Source: Paragordius varius
Lineage: Eukaryota; Nematomorpha
DNA: 64,000 bases
Direction of reading: 5' to 3'
Assembly: GCA_964247055.1 (NCBI GenBank)
Contig: OZ176055.1
Span: forward strand, 6,572,001-6,636,000
Shown: positions 51,741 to 63,872 of the stretch, piece by piece
How the letters are laid out: each line of letters starts with the position of its first letter
How positions within the stretch are numbered: position 1 is the first letter of the stretch
Notes under the pieces: generated by a model
Seen by the model: only the letters and a program-made list of their open reading frames with translations
Databases searched by the model: none
What the model was told of the DNA's origin: nothing
Translations under genes and position numbers: made by a program

Positions 51741-53347
51741 AATAATGTGACCAGTTAGGCTGTTTTTCGCAGTACAGTACTGGATTTTCAGAAAAAATTG
51801 CGACTGTACTGAGCCCACTTTACTGCTTTTTAAAATTAAAAAAAAATAATTTTTTTTATATATTAATTTACCTTTTATTTATTCAAAAAAACATTTTAGA
51901 ATTTGATATAGTAGCCTCTGTAAAAATAACCCCATAATTTGTAAAAAAAATGGTTCATTTTACGGTAAAAAACTAATATTGGCTTATTTTTAATGGTTAA
52001 TATTTTATTTTCTGCTCGAATTATACATAAAATTGGATTTCGAATCGGTCAAACCGCTTATGATTCAGCCTTCGCCAGTAGCGAAACTATAAATCTCGAA
52101 CTTTACCGTAAGATTCAGGCTATCTCTTTCATTAAGGGCTTCCGCAAAAAGCGGTGCCTCAAATTTAAAATTAACAAAATGAATTTATGATATTAATCAA
52201 TGTTTGATCAAGTTGAAAAAGATAATTTATTGTAATACAAACGGAAAATTATATAGAAAATTGTAATTCTTTGTTGTACTCGCTTTAAGATAACCCCTTT
52301 ATCTTAATAATTCGATGATGTTGAACATTACTATGGGTTCAAAATATTATTAAAGGTTTGTTTGCTTGCAAATTTTGGTGAATTTTTGTAAAAAAACACA
52401 ATTTTAATTAACATAAATTTGAAAAAGAACAATATTTTAAAAATTTAGGGTCAGAAAAATATATAGCATCATATAATTATATATATAAAATGTCATAACA
52501 TCATAACAGTTTATATCGTTTCCATCATGCTGAAAATAGTATGAAGTATGCTTCAACAAAATTTTTTTAAGCTTTTTTTAAAATATTTATTTTGTTGATA
52601 TCAAAATTTAGCATTATTTAAAATAATTGCACAATGTCGGAATTTTTGCGTCTTCTAGAGAACAGTCCACTTTAAAGGAGCCAGGCCCGCATCTATCAAT
52701 ATAAAATTTTTAAAAATATTGTTTTGCTTTTGACATGTTTATGTTATTGTTATGCAAATCTGGAAGATATACTTTATTTTTATATCATAATTCTATGGGT
52801 TACATGCAAATGTGAAATACATATCATAACTTTCACCGTTATTTGAATTGTATTATTTTCTATATTTTTTGTGTAATATGTAAATATTATAATCTGTGTT
52901 ACTTGAAATTTTATTGTTATAATTCAAAATATGTGCAACTTAAATTATATATAAACCCTACAAAAACCGAATAAATACAGTTCAGTTCATTTCACATTTC
53001 TTATATTATATCCTTATCTTACAAGTTAACAGTTATATTTTGATATTTTTTGAAATAAAGCATTTGGTTTTCTCCACAAAATGTATTAAAAAATTGCGCA
53101 CCTTTTGCTATTTTATACGGAGCACCTACGCCTACCACAAAAGTGTAAATAACTTTCTTTAATAACTTGTAAAAGTTAAACCAAAAGCACCATGATAATC
53201 CTGATATTTTCCTATCAGAATATATAAAAAGATATATAAATCATCATTTTTGTCGAAACCTATGTAATATACATCGATAAAAACAGGCAAAGTATGTTTT
53301 AATTTTGTACTGCGTCAAGGTTCAAAATATCTGGTCACATTACTGTA
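51741..53347. mobile_element. Candidate 1.6 kb TIR DNA transposon (non-autonomous)
   Basis: TAATGTGACCAG at 51743-51754 is exactly inverted at 53331-53342, and an inner CGCAGTAC block recurs 25-28 nt from each outer edge. The flanks TATAA and TATAA on either side allow a TA target site, as for Tc1/mariner. The one open frame inside (51993-52190) does not look like a transposase. The right half contains the AT-rich dispersed repeat. Confidence 0.5.
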
Positions 53348-53822
53348 TAAGCCAATAACTATCAAATTTTAATGAATCTAATAGCATCTTTATACCGTTG
53401 AAATGTATAGTATCCATAATAATCATTTTATCACATATTTTATGCCTAATTATTGTAGACAAATGCCAAAAAAACTTTGAGGATTTAAAAATTACAATAT
53501 CGTAGTATTGAAACATATATTTTTCATATTGGATTTACTATCACCTTAGAATATCTGAGCTGACATAGTTATAAATTATTTTTTGTAATATTCAAAATAG
53601 CTCACACTTAATTAAGATTAAGTTTGGCCTTAGGGCATTTAGGAACGCTATTGTGATTGTATTATAAATAAGCAGGCGAATTTTTATATCACGTGTTCAC
53701 GCATAAAATGATTGTAAATTTATAAAAATTAAAAATACAAACTTTTAAATTAAAAAATTTTCAATTTGTGAATTTGTTTATCGATAAAATTGTATTTCAA
53801 CACCTTTAACTAATGGTATATC

Positions 53823-54506
53823 TAGGGTTGTGCTGACCAAGTCATGACCCGGTCAATGACTATTTATTTTTTGACCATGGTCATTTAAAAAAAGAGCTGT
53901 TTTTTTGAAAAATTGGTGGTAAATTTTTTTTGAAAGAGAGATAGTAGGATTTTATTTTTGATATATTTTTTATTATAAATTAAATATTTAAATATGCTTA
54001 TTTAACAATTTAAAATTGTTAAACATGCATCCTTATAACATTAGCATTTAAGCATAATTTCGGAAAGCAAAACAATCAAGCACTTTGCAAAATATGCAAT
54101 TATTCCATATATGTGAATGTTACTCAAGAAAAAACATCATATAATTGGATATTAATTCATGAATGAGAGAAAGTGTAAAACAAACTAGGTAAATTTTTTT
54201 TGAAATATCCAGTATTCAAAAAATGTATTTGAAGATAGGCCACAAACATGTAGCGATCATTTTAAAACAAAATTCTTGATTAAATTTGATTGAATATATT
54301 TTTAAATATAAATGTAAAAAAATGTTTAATACAAACTTTTAAGAAAAAACATAACATTATTAGTGAAACGCAAGTGTCGTTCGAACATTATTTTTCCAAT
54401 ATCGCATGATATTTATTTAAGTAAAAAGTGGTCATGACTGTGGTCATGACCATAGTCCGACTGGGTCTGACCGGACTTTTTTGAAAAAGCAGTCGAATGC
54501 ACAATA
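53823..54506 (+). mobile_element. hAT-like family 2 element, copy 2, with exact 8-bp TSD
   Basis: Begins TAGGGTTGTGCTGACC and ends GAATGCACAATA. It is flanked on both sides by GGTATATC (53815-53822 and 54507-54514), a perfect 8-bp target duplication typical of hAT. It is in opposite orientation to 43397-43879 and about 200 bp longer. Confidence 0.8.
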
Positions 54507-54819
54507 GGTATATCCATAAATATATTTCCAACGCTGATAGAAATTGACTTGTTAAGATCATAAAGTATACGCTAAACTTATTTAGGCTTGATAATTTTAA
54601 AAGGGGGCCTTAATATTTTTTACATGAAAGGGTGTAAATATATTTATACTTATAATTTTCAGTTAATTTTTTTGTCACGCGACCTGCGAAAAATAAAGAA
54701 ATCAATAATTTGTAAAAATGCTATTATAAAATATCAGTGAAAGTGATATTTCTTAACAAATTTAAGAATAAGTCTATCTATAGCGAAATAGAAAAAATGG
54801 TTACAATGCGTTCGTATTT

Positions 54820-54942
54820 CACAGTTTTAAGTTTGAAATCTAATAAAATATTTTTTTATACACATATATATTTCGAATGCGGCACGCCAGAATTTTTGAG
54901 TAAGAATGCGGCCCGCCAAGCCATTTTTGTTGGAAACCCGTG
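54820..54942. mobile_element. hAT-like family 1 fragment (right end)
   Basis: TTTGAAATCTAATAAAAT, a CACATATATATTTCGAATG block and GCGGCCCGCCAAGCC match the right part of the 10232-10481 element. It ends GTTGGAAACCCGTG. The left end is missing. Confidence 0.55.
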
Positions 54943-55311
54943 ATCTAAGATATTTTGCTTTGCAAATTTTATTATAATTTTTAGGTATACACACATCTAC
55001 ACCTAATAAACATATATGGCTTCTAAAAAATATGTATAACATTTTTGTAAATGTATGAAGCATGCTAGAATAAATAAGAGAAAAACGCATTATTACTAAT
55101 AATAAAATAGTAACGACTAAATGCGATTTTTTAATAAAAATTAAAATTATCAATTTTCAAATGATATAGTTCAATCTTTGTCAAATAAATGTTGATGAAT
55201 ATTTTGTGCGCTGAGCATTGTGAAATATTGACATAATAAAGTAATTTAACATTTATTAATGAACCAAATACATACAAGTAATAAATTTATTTGAATTTTG
55301 AAATTTAAACA

Positions 55312-58300
55312 TTACAATTCGTCATATATGAATTCTTGTTCAAATAAATTCGAGTAGGATTTGCAATAACCACACCTAGGATTCGAATGTATTGTCACGC
55401 ATGTTAGACAAAAAATGTACGTGTTATTGAAATATATTGTTAAATTTCTGTCTATAAACCAATCTGGATGGTAATCTATAAAGAAGTATATTTTATTAAA
55501 ATATAAGCAGTTTTTAAATTATTCCTTATTAAATTATCTACAGTCAAAAAGATGCAATCAACTGAATTGAACGGATTAGTTTTAATTATAAAAAGACAAT
55601 TTGACATGCATTTGTTCAAAAAATTATAAGATGAATGATACATATTTTATCGAGTAAAATTATTAAGGTCCTTATAAACTGTGTAATTATATCCAGATCG
55701 TCTTGAATAAATGATCCAGGAATCAATTCAATAATTACTTGATAAATATTGTACGAATTTGAAAAATATTTGGTTAATGATAAAATGCTCTCACATAGTC
55801 TAACTAAGTACTTAAAATAATATTATGCTAACACACGCTTTGTATGCAAAAATATTTTGACGATAATTGTGTAAAATTTCAATTTTTTGGAGTCTTAATA
55901 AAAATTGTGTTAATATAAAATTAGATAATTACTCTGTATATGTATAAAGTAAAATTTGGTTGATAAATTTTTGAATTCTACATTTCTCACCATGGGTGCG
56001 ATTTCGACGCGATAAAGCATATTTTCTACAAAATTGAGCTGAATTTTCCGTTTTAACTAAAAATATATATATAAATATATATATATATATTAAATAAAAA
56101 TTTGGTTTTATTTAGAACAATATTATTAACCAAGTTGATTTTGGAAAAACTATTAAAAATAGCATGAATATCCCACAAACAAATAAAATATTAAATTGTG
56201 GTTGATTGTGTCTTTCGATTCGCAAAAAATTAAGTTATGGATAAAAAACATATACTATAAATAAAATAATGTTAAATATCCAATGGTATAAAGAGAATGT
56301 TACACTTGGAATAGGGTTTCACCTCTTTCTGTAAGCTTAAAAAGTTACAGGTAATGTTTTCTAAACCTTAATATTTCTTATCAAAGAACCACTTATTGTT
56401 TGGTTTCATTGCGTCCAGTTTAAGCGAAAAAACGTTAGAGATTGGCTGATCAAATATCAATATCCTTAAGTTTTGTGATGCTTATTTTCCGATGAAATTA
56501 ATTAACCTCATCCAAAATTTTGAACATACACTTTATAATCAATTCAAGCCATAAAAATTAGTAAATTTATTTAACTAATCATTGTAAATTTATTCAAGTT
56601 TGTAATATTCTAAAGTTTTTAATGTCTGAATGTGTGATACCGTTAATTGTATCCTTGCTAAATTAATACGTATTAAAATTGGACAAAACAATTATAAATA
56701 TATTTTTAATACCAATGTTGGCGGTTGTGTTATTGAATGTATACCATCAAAATAGAAGCTTTTGTTAGTTTTTCCAGCATTATCAAAGGTAATATTTAAA
56801 AAAGGTCCATTAGGATGATGATGCATATTAGCTTTTAGATTTCGTATTCCCAACATCTCTTCTAAAAATACATATAATGTATTGTGTGTTAAATTTTGGC
56901 GTTGATTAGTTTTAGGATACACCAATTTTTTATTAGTGTGAATTATGGGGCAGGATTCGTAAAATCTATGGGTCAAGCGCCATATAAGCAAAAATCAAAA
57001 CCAATTGAGTCAAAACATCTGATTAGTATATATTTTTGCATATTTTTTAAACATATGTACCGTTTAAAATCATGTTTAATCTAAATTAATTTTAGGCATG
57101 TAAAATAACACGCAATGAAGCTTCAATTATAAAGTATATACAAAAGCGTTTTTAAATTATTTCATTAAAATTATGAGAAACCTTCTTATAATATAACATT
57201 TGTATACAATCGGATGTTGTGTAATGTATTTTATAATTAATGGGTTAATAATTTAAGAAATGCTTATAAGAAAAATTATAAGATTTGCTAGGTTTAATTA
57301 GCAAAATCAAAATAATTCATAATTATTATCTAAAATAAACACTAAATGCCGATATGCATGATTCAAAAAATGGCAAATTCTAACAAATAAGTTATTGAGA
57401 AATACATACTTTCCTAATTCAACAAAAATTGTGTTAAAGCATATTAGATCGTTTAAAGCAGTGGTACTCAACAAAAAATTTTAAGACCATTTACTATTCT
57501 TACAACGGTTATATATCTTGTCTGAACAATATAATACCGATAAAAAAATTATGATTGCTTGTCATTGCATATAATTACACTCAATAGTGCCTCAAAAAAT
57601 TCTTAATAATTTATGGCCATAAAAAGCACTTTTAGGGCCGCATCCGGCTCGTGGATAGCGGTTTAAGTTCCACTGGTATAGAATGTTCCGTATAAAAATC
57701 TTTCAAGCATTATAAGCCTCTCTTTATAAATTGATACTAATGAAGATTTCTATTATTTCTTAATTTTATTAAAACGTTGAAAAGTATTTGAATAAAAATA
57801 TTTTTTACTTAATTTTGGCTAGACAGACGAAATCGAAATTCCGAGAAAAATCAAACGCACCATAACTGATGCATTTTTTATCAAAATATCTATATACTAT
57901 ATCAAATTAAATTTCAAATCCCCTATTTTGCAGTGTGTATATATATTTTTCCATAATTTTTTCATTTTTAAAGGGGGATGTGAATTGTATGAAGCAATTA
58001 CAGGATAATCTTTGACTTAAGTTGAAAAGTATATTTATTTTCTTTATAAATTCACCCTTGATCCATAAATTCTATAGTCTTTTTTATTCACTGATTTGGC
58101 TCTAGACCACTCTAGCATAACACCTCATTTTAAAATGATTTAAGTAAACCAAATATTATGCTAATTGAAATAATAATTTACTCTTAGTATAGTATGGTAG
58201 ATTATTAAAATCCGTATTGCAAAATTCAGTGTGGCATAAATACCAATACGAATCATTAACTGTCGAGTTTTCATTATTTGGCCAGCATCTGGATGAGAAA

Positions 58301-59450
58301 TAAATAAAATATATTTTTTCTTGAACAAATTCATATTAAACATTCTGTCTTTTTAAAGTACTTGATACGTAATTTTAGAAATCAAACCTTATAAAACGTA
58401 TAATGTTCAACCCTAATTAGTTAATAATAAACATCATTTTTATCTAATTTAAACCGAAAAAATGTATACAATTGAAATGATATTATAAAAAAATATAAAT
58501 CTTATAAATTATAAATAATAATCGATCTGACAGTTAAGAATGCGTTTCAATCACGGCAAAATTAATCATTATTATTGAAAACGAAAGTACATGTAAAAAC
58601 AAATAAAAACAACTCAATTACTTCAGTTTACAATAGTATATATATATAGCGTCCAGAATCTTAAAATATAGATTCTTATGGAATAAGATATGTAGATTTT
58701 TAAATTTAAGTTTATCTATTTAAACTTATACCATATCGAAAAGTCGCTAAATTAGCATATATTATATCAAAATATTTTTTGGCATAATTAAAGGCTAGGA
58801 AATCTAAATATTTTTTTATTTATAAAATATCAATTTGCACATGATTACAGTAAAACTCAATGTTATGTTGACAAAACGTCTAAATATAAAGATACAGCAT
58901 TCATGTTTTTTAGATCTTGATATATTCAATTATAACTTATTGTTTTAAACTGATAAATTGGTAAAAAAAATAATTTATTTAATTTAAAATGATTTTCCTA
59001 GTATTAATTAAGGTTTAAAAAAATTGTAGTCTTTGTAAAAAATGATATATGTGTTTATTATTTTAGTTTTTGTCCGTATAATTTTATAATTGATTGTTTT
59101 TAAACATTTAGATCGAAAAACATATTATTGATAAAGATTATTATGATAATCCTAACTAAAAACACGAATCCTGATTCCAATTTGTTCGAAAAATGTTGTT
59201 AAAATTTTAACGGTCAAATTTTTAAAGTTTTATTGTTGTAATAATTTGCTAACGATACCCGTAAAGTAAATTGGTTTCCGTTTCTACAATGGGTCGAAAA
59301 CATAAGTTGTTCGTGAAACACACATAATTTGGACAATATGTACAAAAACACTCTAAATATAATAATGAGCAAGAAACTTGTCTCATAGGATGTTAGCCAA
59401 AATGTTGATAACCTTGCAGTAATCATCACAAGCAATACTAAAATTTTCAT
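55312..59450 (-). CDS. Receptor-ectodomain-like paralogue, copy III (6 exons, intact)
   Basis: Exons: 59378-59450 (signal peptide), 59259-59352, 58182-58288, 56713-56861, 55933-56056, 55312-55475. Total 237 codons including stop, with the same 1-2-1-0-1 phases as copies I and II. The signal begins MKILVLLVMITA. The first module has CFCTYCPNYVCFTNNLCF, GCWPNNENS and LCHTEFCN. The second module has MLGIRNLKANM, NGPFLNITFDNA, NMLYRVEIAPMVRNVEF, YHPDWFIDRNLTIYF and CLTC-x8-CGYC. Several N-glycosylation sequons (NIT, NLT, NLS) fit secretion. Function unknown; no membrane anchor or kinase follows the stop. Confidence 0.8.
57460..57675. mobile_element. hAT-like family 1 element, 216 bp (copy III intron 3)
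   Basis: Ends CAGTGGTACTCAAC and GTTTAAGTTCCACTG are inverted repeats. Flanks GTTTAAAG and GTATAGAA match 5 of 8. GGGCCGCATCCGGCTCGTGG lies near the right end. Confidence 0.55.
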
Positions 59451-60037
59451 ATTTAATTGGAATATATTTAAAAATTACACTGATAATTTAAATATGAATT
59501 GAAAATATGGCTATTTAATTTTGCTGACGTCTTTAGAAATAATCTTATCATGGTCATAAAATGGCCTAGAGCATTGAAATTTTTTACAAATCAATTAAAT
59601 TTGTTTTGCCTGATTTATAAACTTATAAAATCATTAAATTTTTATGCTCTTAATCATGAATCAATCATTCCAAAACACACATTCCAAATGCAACAAAAAG
59701 AATTAATGGCATTAATGCCCTAAATGTTTATGTTGATAAAAAACTTTAATAACAAAACTTTTGAATGTTTTCACACATTTTTTGGAATGAAACTGCATTT
59801 TTGCCCAATTGTTTCCTATTTTAAAATTAGGAAAGTTTTTCTGGACCGATGGATAAAAATATTGATCTAATTATAAGCACGTATATTTTATTTTGTCGGT
59901 GCCCGCTCGGCATAAAAGAGGCTTGAATAAAAATTAGTATTTTAACGTCGTATTTAAATGAATGCTAGGTTAACAGAGTAATTTGTCAAATTGTAAACTT
60001 AACATTAAAAGTAAAGGTTTATTTTCTTTATTTAGGT

Positions 60038-60957
60038 CAGGGGTTTCCAACACAAATGGCTCTGTGGGCAACATTTTTGGATCAGAAATTCCGGCGATCA
60101 ACGTTTGCAAAATATATGGGTATTATATATTCTATTAGATTTTAACCTAAGTCTGTAAAGACTCTTATTATTTTTCTGCCAGTTCATGCTAGAATTCGGA
60201 AAAATTTATCAGAATATTTGTTTAAGAGAATATATTTTACTTAGATTTTTAAGAAAAAGCAAATTCTGAAACTATGATAAATCTATCGATTTTACGGATT
60301 AAATCAATCTATTGGCCGAAACTTAAGTCAAATCTAGAAAATATAATCTTTCAAAAGCAAGAGTTGAAGGGAGATTTCTTTAGATGGAATAATTGAAATC
60401 AAAAAGCAAACAATATTGTCGATTATATATTTTACTGGGATCCGAAAATCTCAATTTTGGCCCTTTCAAAGATGGGCTAATTTACTTAAAATAAAGGCAC
60501 ACATGCCGAGATTTCCCGATTAGAATTTTATATCCTAGATTATGACATTAAAATATTTTTGAAAATGAAAAAATTATTTAAAAATTAATATTTAGGAATT
60601 TTGATGAACCCTTTTTTATGGTATTTTTGAACATGGTGGATGTTATAATAACAAACAAAACTTAACGACAGTGTTTGGAGTATAAATATTGGCAATTTTC
60701 TCAAGCAGATATGAAATAATAATCGGTATTATGGCCCTAAAAAATATTTTTTTGGGCCATAAAATATTTTGATGAGTAGCACTATAATAGATTTCAAAAT
60801 GCAATATAACAATATTTCTAGTTAGTTGCCAATTGGATAGACTTAGAAAATTTGTTACAAAAATACAGATTCCCAAATATTCTGTGAGAATGAGAATATG
60901 GATTTCCAAATTTTGTTGGCCGCACATATGTCTCTGAGGGCTGTGTGACCACCCCTG
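60038..60957. mobile_element. hAT-like family 1 element, about 920 bp (between copies III and IV)
   Basis: Left end CAGGGGTTTCCAACAC and right end GTGTGACCACCCCTG. The right 220 bp resembles the right part of 27610-28113 (TTAGAAAATTTGTT, GAATTTCCAAATTTT-type words, GCCGCAC). The flanks do not match, so the two ends may belong to different insertions. The minus-strand ORF at 60643-61071 overlaps it and is not a gene. Confidence 0.5.
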
Positions 60958-61112
60958 AATACAATAAAAAGGTATCTGAATTTTTAAATAACTCGGGAAA
61001 TTAAATTTGTTTTTCATTGTAATTAATATATTCTCCCAAACTCCATAAAAATTCGCCAAAAACTCTGACATTTCAAATCATGCCATACCCCCAATAATAT
61101 AAGTACAATAAT

Positions 61113-63260
61113 TTATGTAATTGTATTAAGTTCATCATACACAAATGCTTGAGTATATAAATTTTTGAACGATTTGCATATACGGCACCTTGGATTGAAA
61201 ATTACAATGATACATTGCAGGCAAAAAATGGATGTTTCTTCATGAAAGTTAATGGTTAAGTTTGAATCCAAAAACCAATCTGGAATATATTCTAAAAAAT
61301 ATAATGTTAAGTCAAAAGGAATATTTTAATAAAACGCAACAATTTAGGCTAAACGCAACATTTTTCAGCTATCTTTGCTTGAAAATATGTTGTGTTTGCT
61401 TGAAAAATGTTGTCTTTAATAAATGTCTTTGTTTGAAAAATGTTGCGTTTGCTTGAAACGTTTCTTTTGATTGATTGAAAGATGGTATACTATTCTGCCA
61501 TGAGAGTTTTGATATATAACAGCCAACAAAATCAATTTTTATAAACGCTTTATTACTGTAAATATATGTTTAGCAATCGAGATGTTTTGGCTTAATCGTA
61601 AATAAAAAGCATTATTACATATTTATAAAAGAATAAAATGTAAACATTTTTTAAACTACACCAGAATAGAACTTGGATATGTTTCAACCAAATAAAATAC
61701 ACAGCTGATTTGAAAATATTAATTATTAAAACTTTCTCAAACCTAAAAGAGTGCATTTATAATTAATTAATTTGAATTTTAATAAATTGATTTTATATGC
61801 CAGTTTTTGTTATAATTTTATAAAAATATTTATTTTAAGCGTAGGACTATGCCATAGAACGCATTTTGGATCTGCTTATAAGTTATTTAAACTGGGGGAG
61901 TGAAGTATTCCAAAAGGTAATAACCCCACAATATTAATTTTAAATGTAATGAAATTATAACCATTTATAAGGATATCCTCTTTTTATAAAAAGACTCGTC
62001 CTTTTTAAGATATTATCACCATATATAATTATTGGAGTTTGTTTTTGTGCATTCGCATAATCCACGAAGCATTTTAACTAATATCAACGAAAATGGTGTT
62101 AAACAATTAATTACATCATTTTTTGTACGCAATGACGGGATTGTTTTCTACCTCAGATCATAAGGTTCTAATCAAGTTACTGTTTTAAAAATTGTTTTGG
62201 TTAATTTAATCATCAATCCCTTTTTCCTTTATTAGACCAAAAAATTTTTAATTTTTACAGTTTACTATAATCCTGAAATCGGATAGTTTCAAAATATGAT
62301 AGAAGAAGCAAACATTGATACTAAATCAATGCTTTGCATTTTCCAGCCATTAATTACAATTATTGGCCTGTTTAGCGATTGAAAAAAATAACACTTTATT
62401 ATATTTTTTTCAGGTGGGAGAATAGTAAACAATATTTGAAATTGGTTTTGGTCAAAATTTATTTTTCCTATATTAGATAAATATCTAGAATTTCGCATTT
62501 TTCAATGTTTCGAATTCATATATCCAAAACACGATTGAAACAAATAGACATTTAAATCATTAAGTAAAAATTTTCTGGTAAATTCTAATTTGAAAGCTTT
62601 GTAATAATTATTTATATTTTTTAATCATATGTGCCTGTTGTATTCGCGAATTTAAAAAATTAAAGAAAAAATGGGAAAAGTTTGAGATGTGGATTTTATT
62701 ACAATTAAACATTTAAAAAAATATCATGCATTTATAAGGGAAAAATCATATTTTTTAGATGCTAAAAATTTTAAGATATTTGAATCCAAACGGCGCGAGG
62801 CATAAAATTACCCCAAAAGGTCATGAAGTTTTGATGCAGCCTGCTTTGTAGATGCAATAAAATATACCTATGGCTATTTAAAATCCTAGAAAAAAAGAGT
62901 TATTCTAGAATATTCGCAATTAAATACCTTCATATATTAATATTTATGTATTAATGAAAATATAACCTCTCACATGAATGAAGTAAAATTCAGTTTTGAA
63001 ATTTTGATATCCATTATTTTTAAGTAATGGCACAATTTGAACATGATATAATATATTTTTCGTAAATGCAAATCTAATAATTCTTTTGGTCTAAAATGTA
63101 TCACAAGGTGAAAATATTACCGACAATTCTGAAATTGAACTTAGTACAGGTCCAAAAATTACTTTAATGTATCCATTAAGGATATTGTTAAATATAAGGC
63201 GTAAATAGCGGCCATTTGCAACCAAATTTGCTGTAAGGTTTCGTATTTTCAACATATTTT
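61113..63260 (-). CDS. Receptor-ectodomain-like paralogue, copy IV (3' half; 5' exons beyond window)
   Basis: Only exons 4-6 are visible: 63121-63260, 62967-63090 and 61113-61291, phases 1-0-1 as in the other copies. They encode NMLKIRNLTANLVANGRYL, NILYHVQIVP, YIPDWFLDSNLTINF and CLQC-x8-CRIC, ending a few residues later than copies II and III. The signal peptide and cysteine-rich receptor-like exons should lie to the right of position 64000; I found no match for them between 63260 and 64000. Intron 5 holds a short local repeat (61350-61465). Confidence 0.75.
61350..61465. repeat. Local degenerate repeat in copy IV intron 5
   Basis: Words of the type TTTGCTTGAAAAATGTTG recur four times within about 90 bp, with inverse AACGCAACA words just upstream. 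The small ORF at 61262-61456 is this repeat. Confidence 0.7.
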
Positions 63261-63369
63261 CTACACAGTTTGTAAAAAAATTGTTATATTATATTTTGAG
63301 CTTGATTGGTTAAAACATTTTAAATTTGGTTGACCTATAACGATCTTTACCAATGTCTTAAAACTATGT

Positions 63370-63413
<44 letters not shown>

Positions 63414-63563
63414 CTTAAATGAGTTATTATAGCTAATATAAACTGGATGCTGTGAAATAGAAATTAAAGTGTCAACTAAATAAAATCCTATAGTGTTAGC
63501 AACTAGTTTCGCATTTTTGAACACTCTACAACTATTTGAATGTTTACTTATCAAATATGTATG

Positions 63564-63595
<32 letters not shown>

Positions 63596-63872
63596 TTTTT
63601 GGTATAATTTCATTCCGTGGTAAGAACTTAAATTAGATTATATTTAATTTTAAAATGATGAACAAACATACCAATCCAAATTTTATTGGATTGAAAATGC
63701 GCATCATTAAATTTTATATTTCGTTCAATTAAACGAAATCTTAGATATATTAAAAAAAATAAATTAATGTATATAATAATATTTATTAGGCAAGACAGAA
63801 TCGTTAAAATGCTTTTATAATTAAATGATAAATTTTTGTGTGCTCGCCTGAATTGTCCAATTATAAATAAAT

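Larger units (their letters stand above)
51303..55311. other. Spacer between copies II and III, mostly repeats
   Basis: Holds a tRNA-like repeat, a 1.6 kb TIR element containing an AT-rich dispersed repeat segment, a hAT family 2 element and a hAT family 1 fragment. No host gene seen. Confidence 0.6.

Noticed and set aside
51993-52190. 65-codon open frame inside the TIR element as a transposase remnant
   Set aside because: No DDE/D or DNA-binding motif could be seen; it is too short to assign.
54827-55153. 108-codon minus-strand frame beside copy III
   Set aside because: It overlaps a hAT fragment and does not match any exon of the paralogue family.
60643-61071. 142-codon minus-strand open frame
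   Set aside because: It overlaps the right half of the hAT element at 60038-60957 and has no splice or paralogue support.
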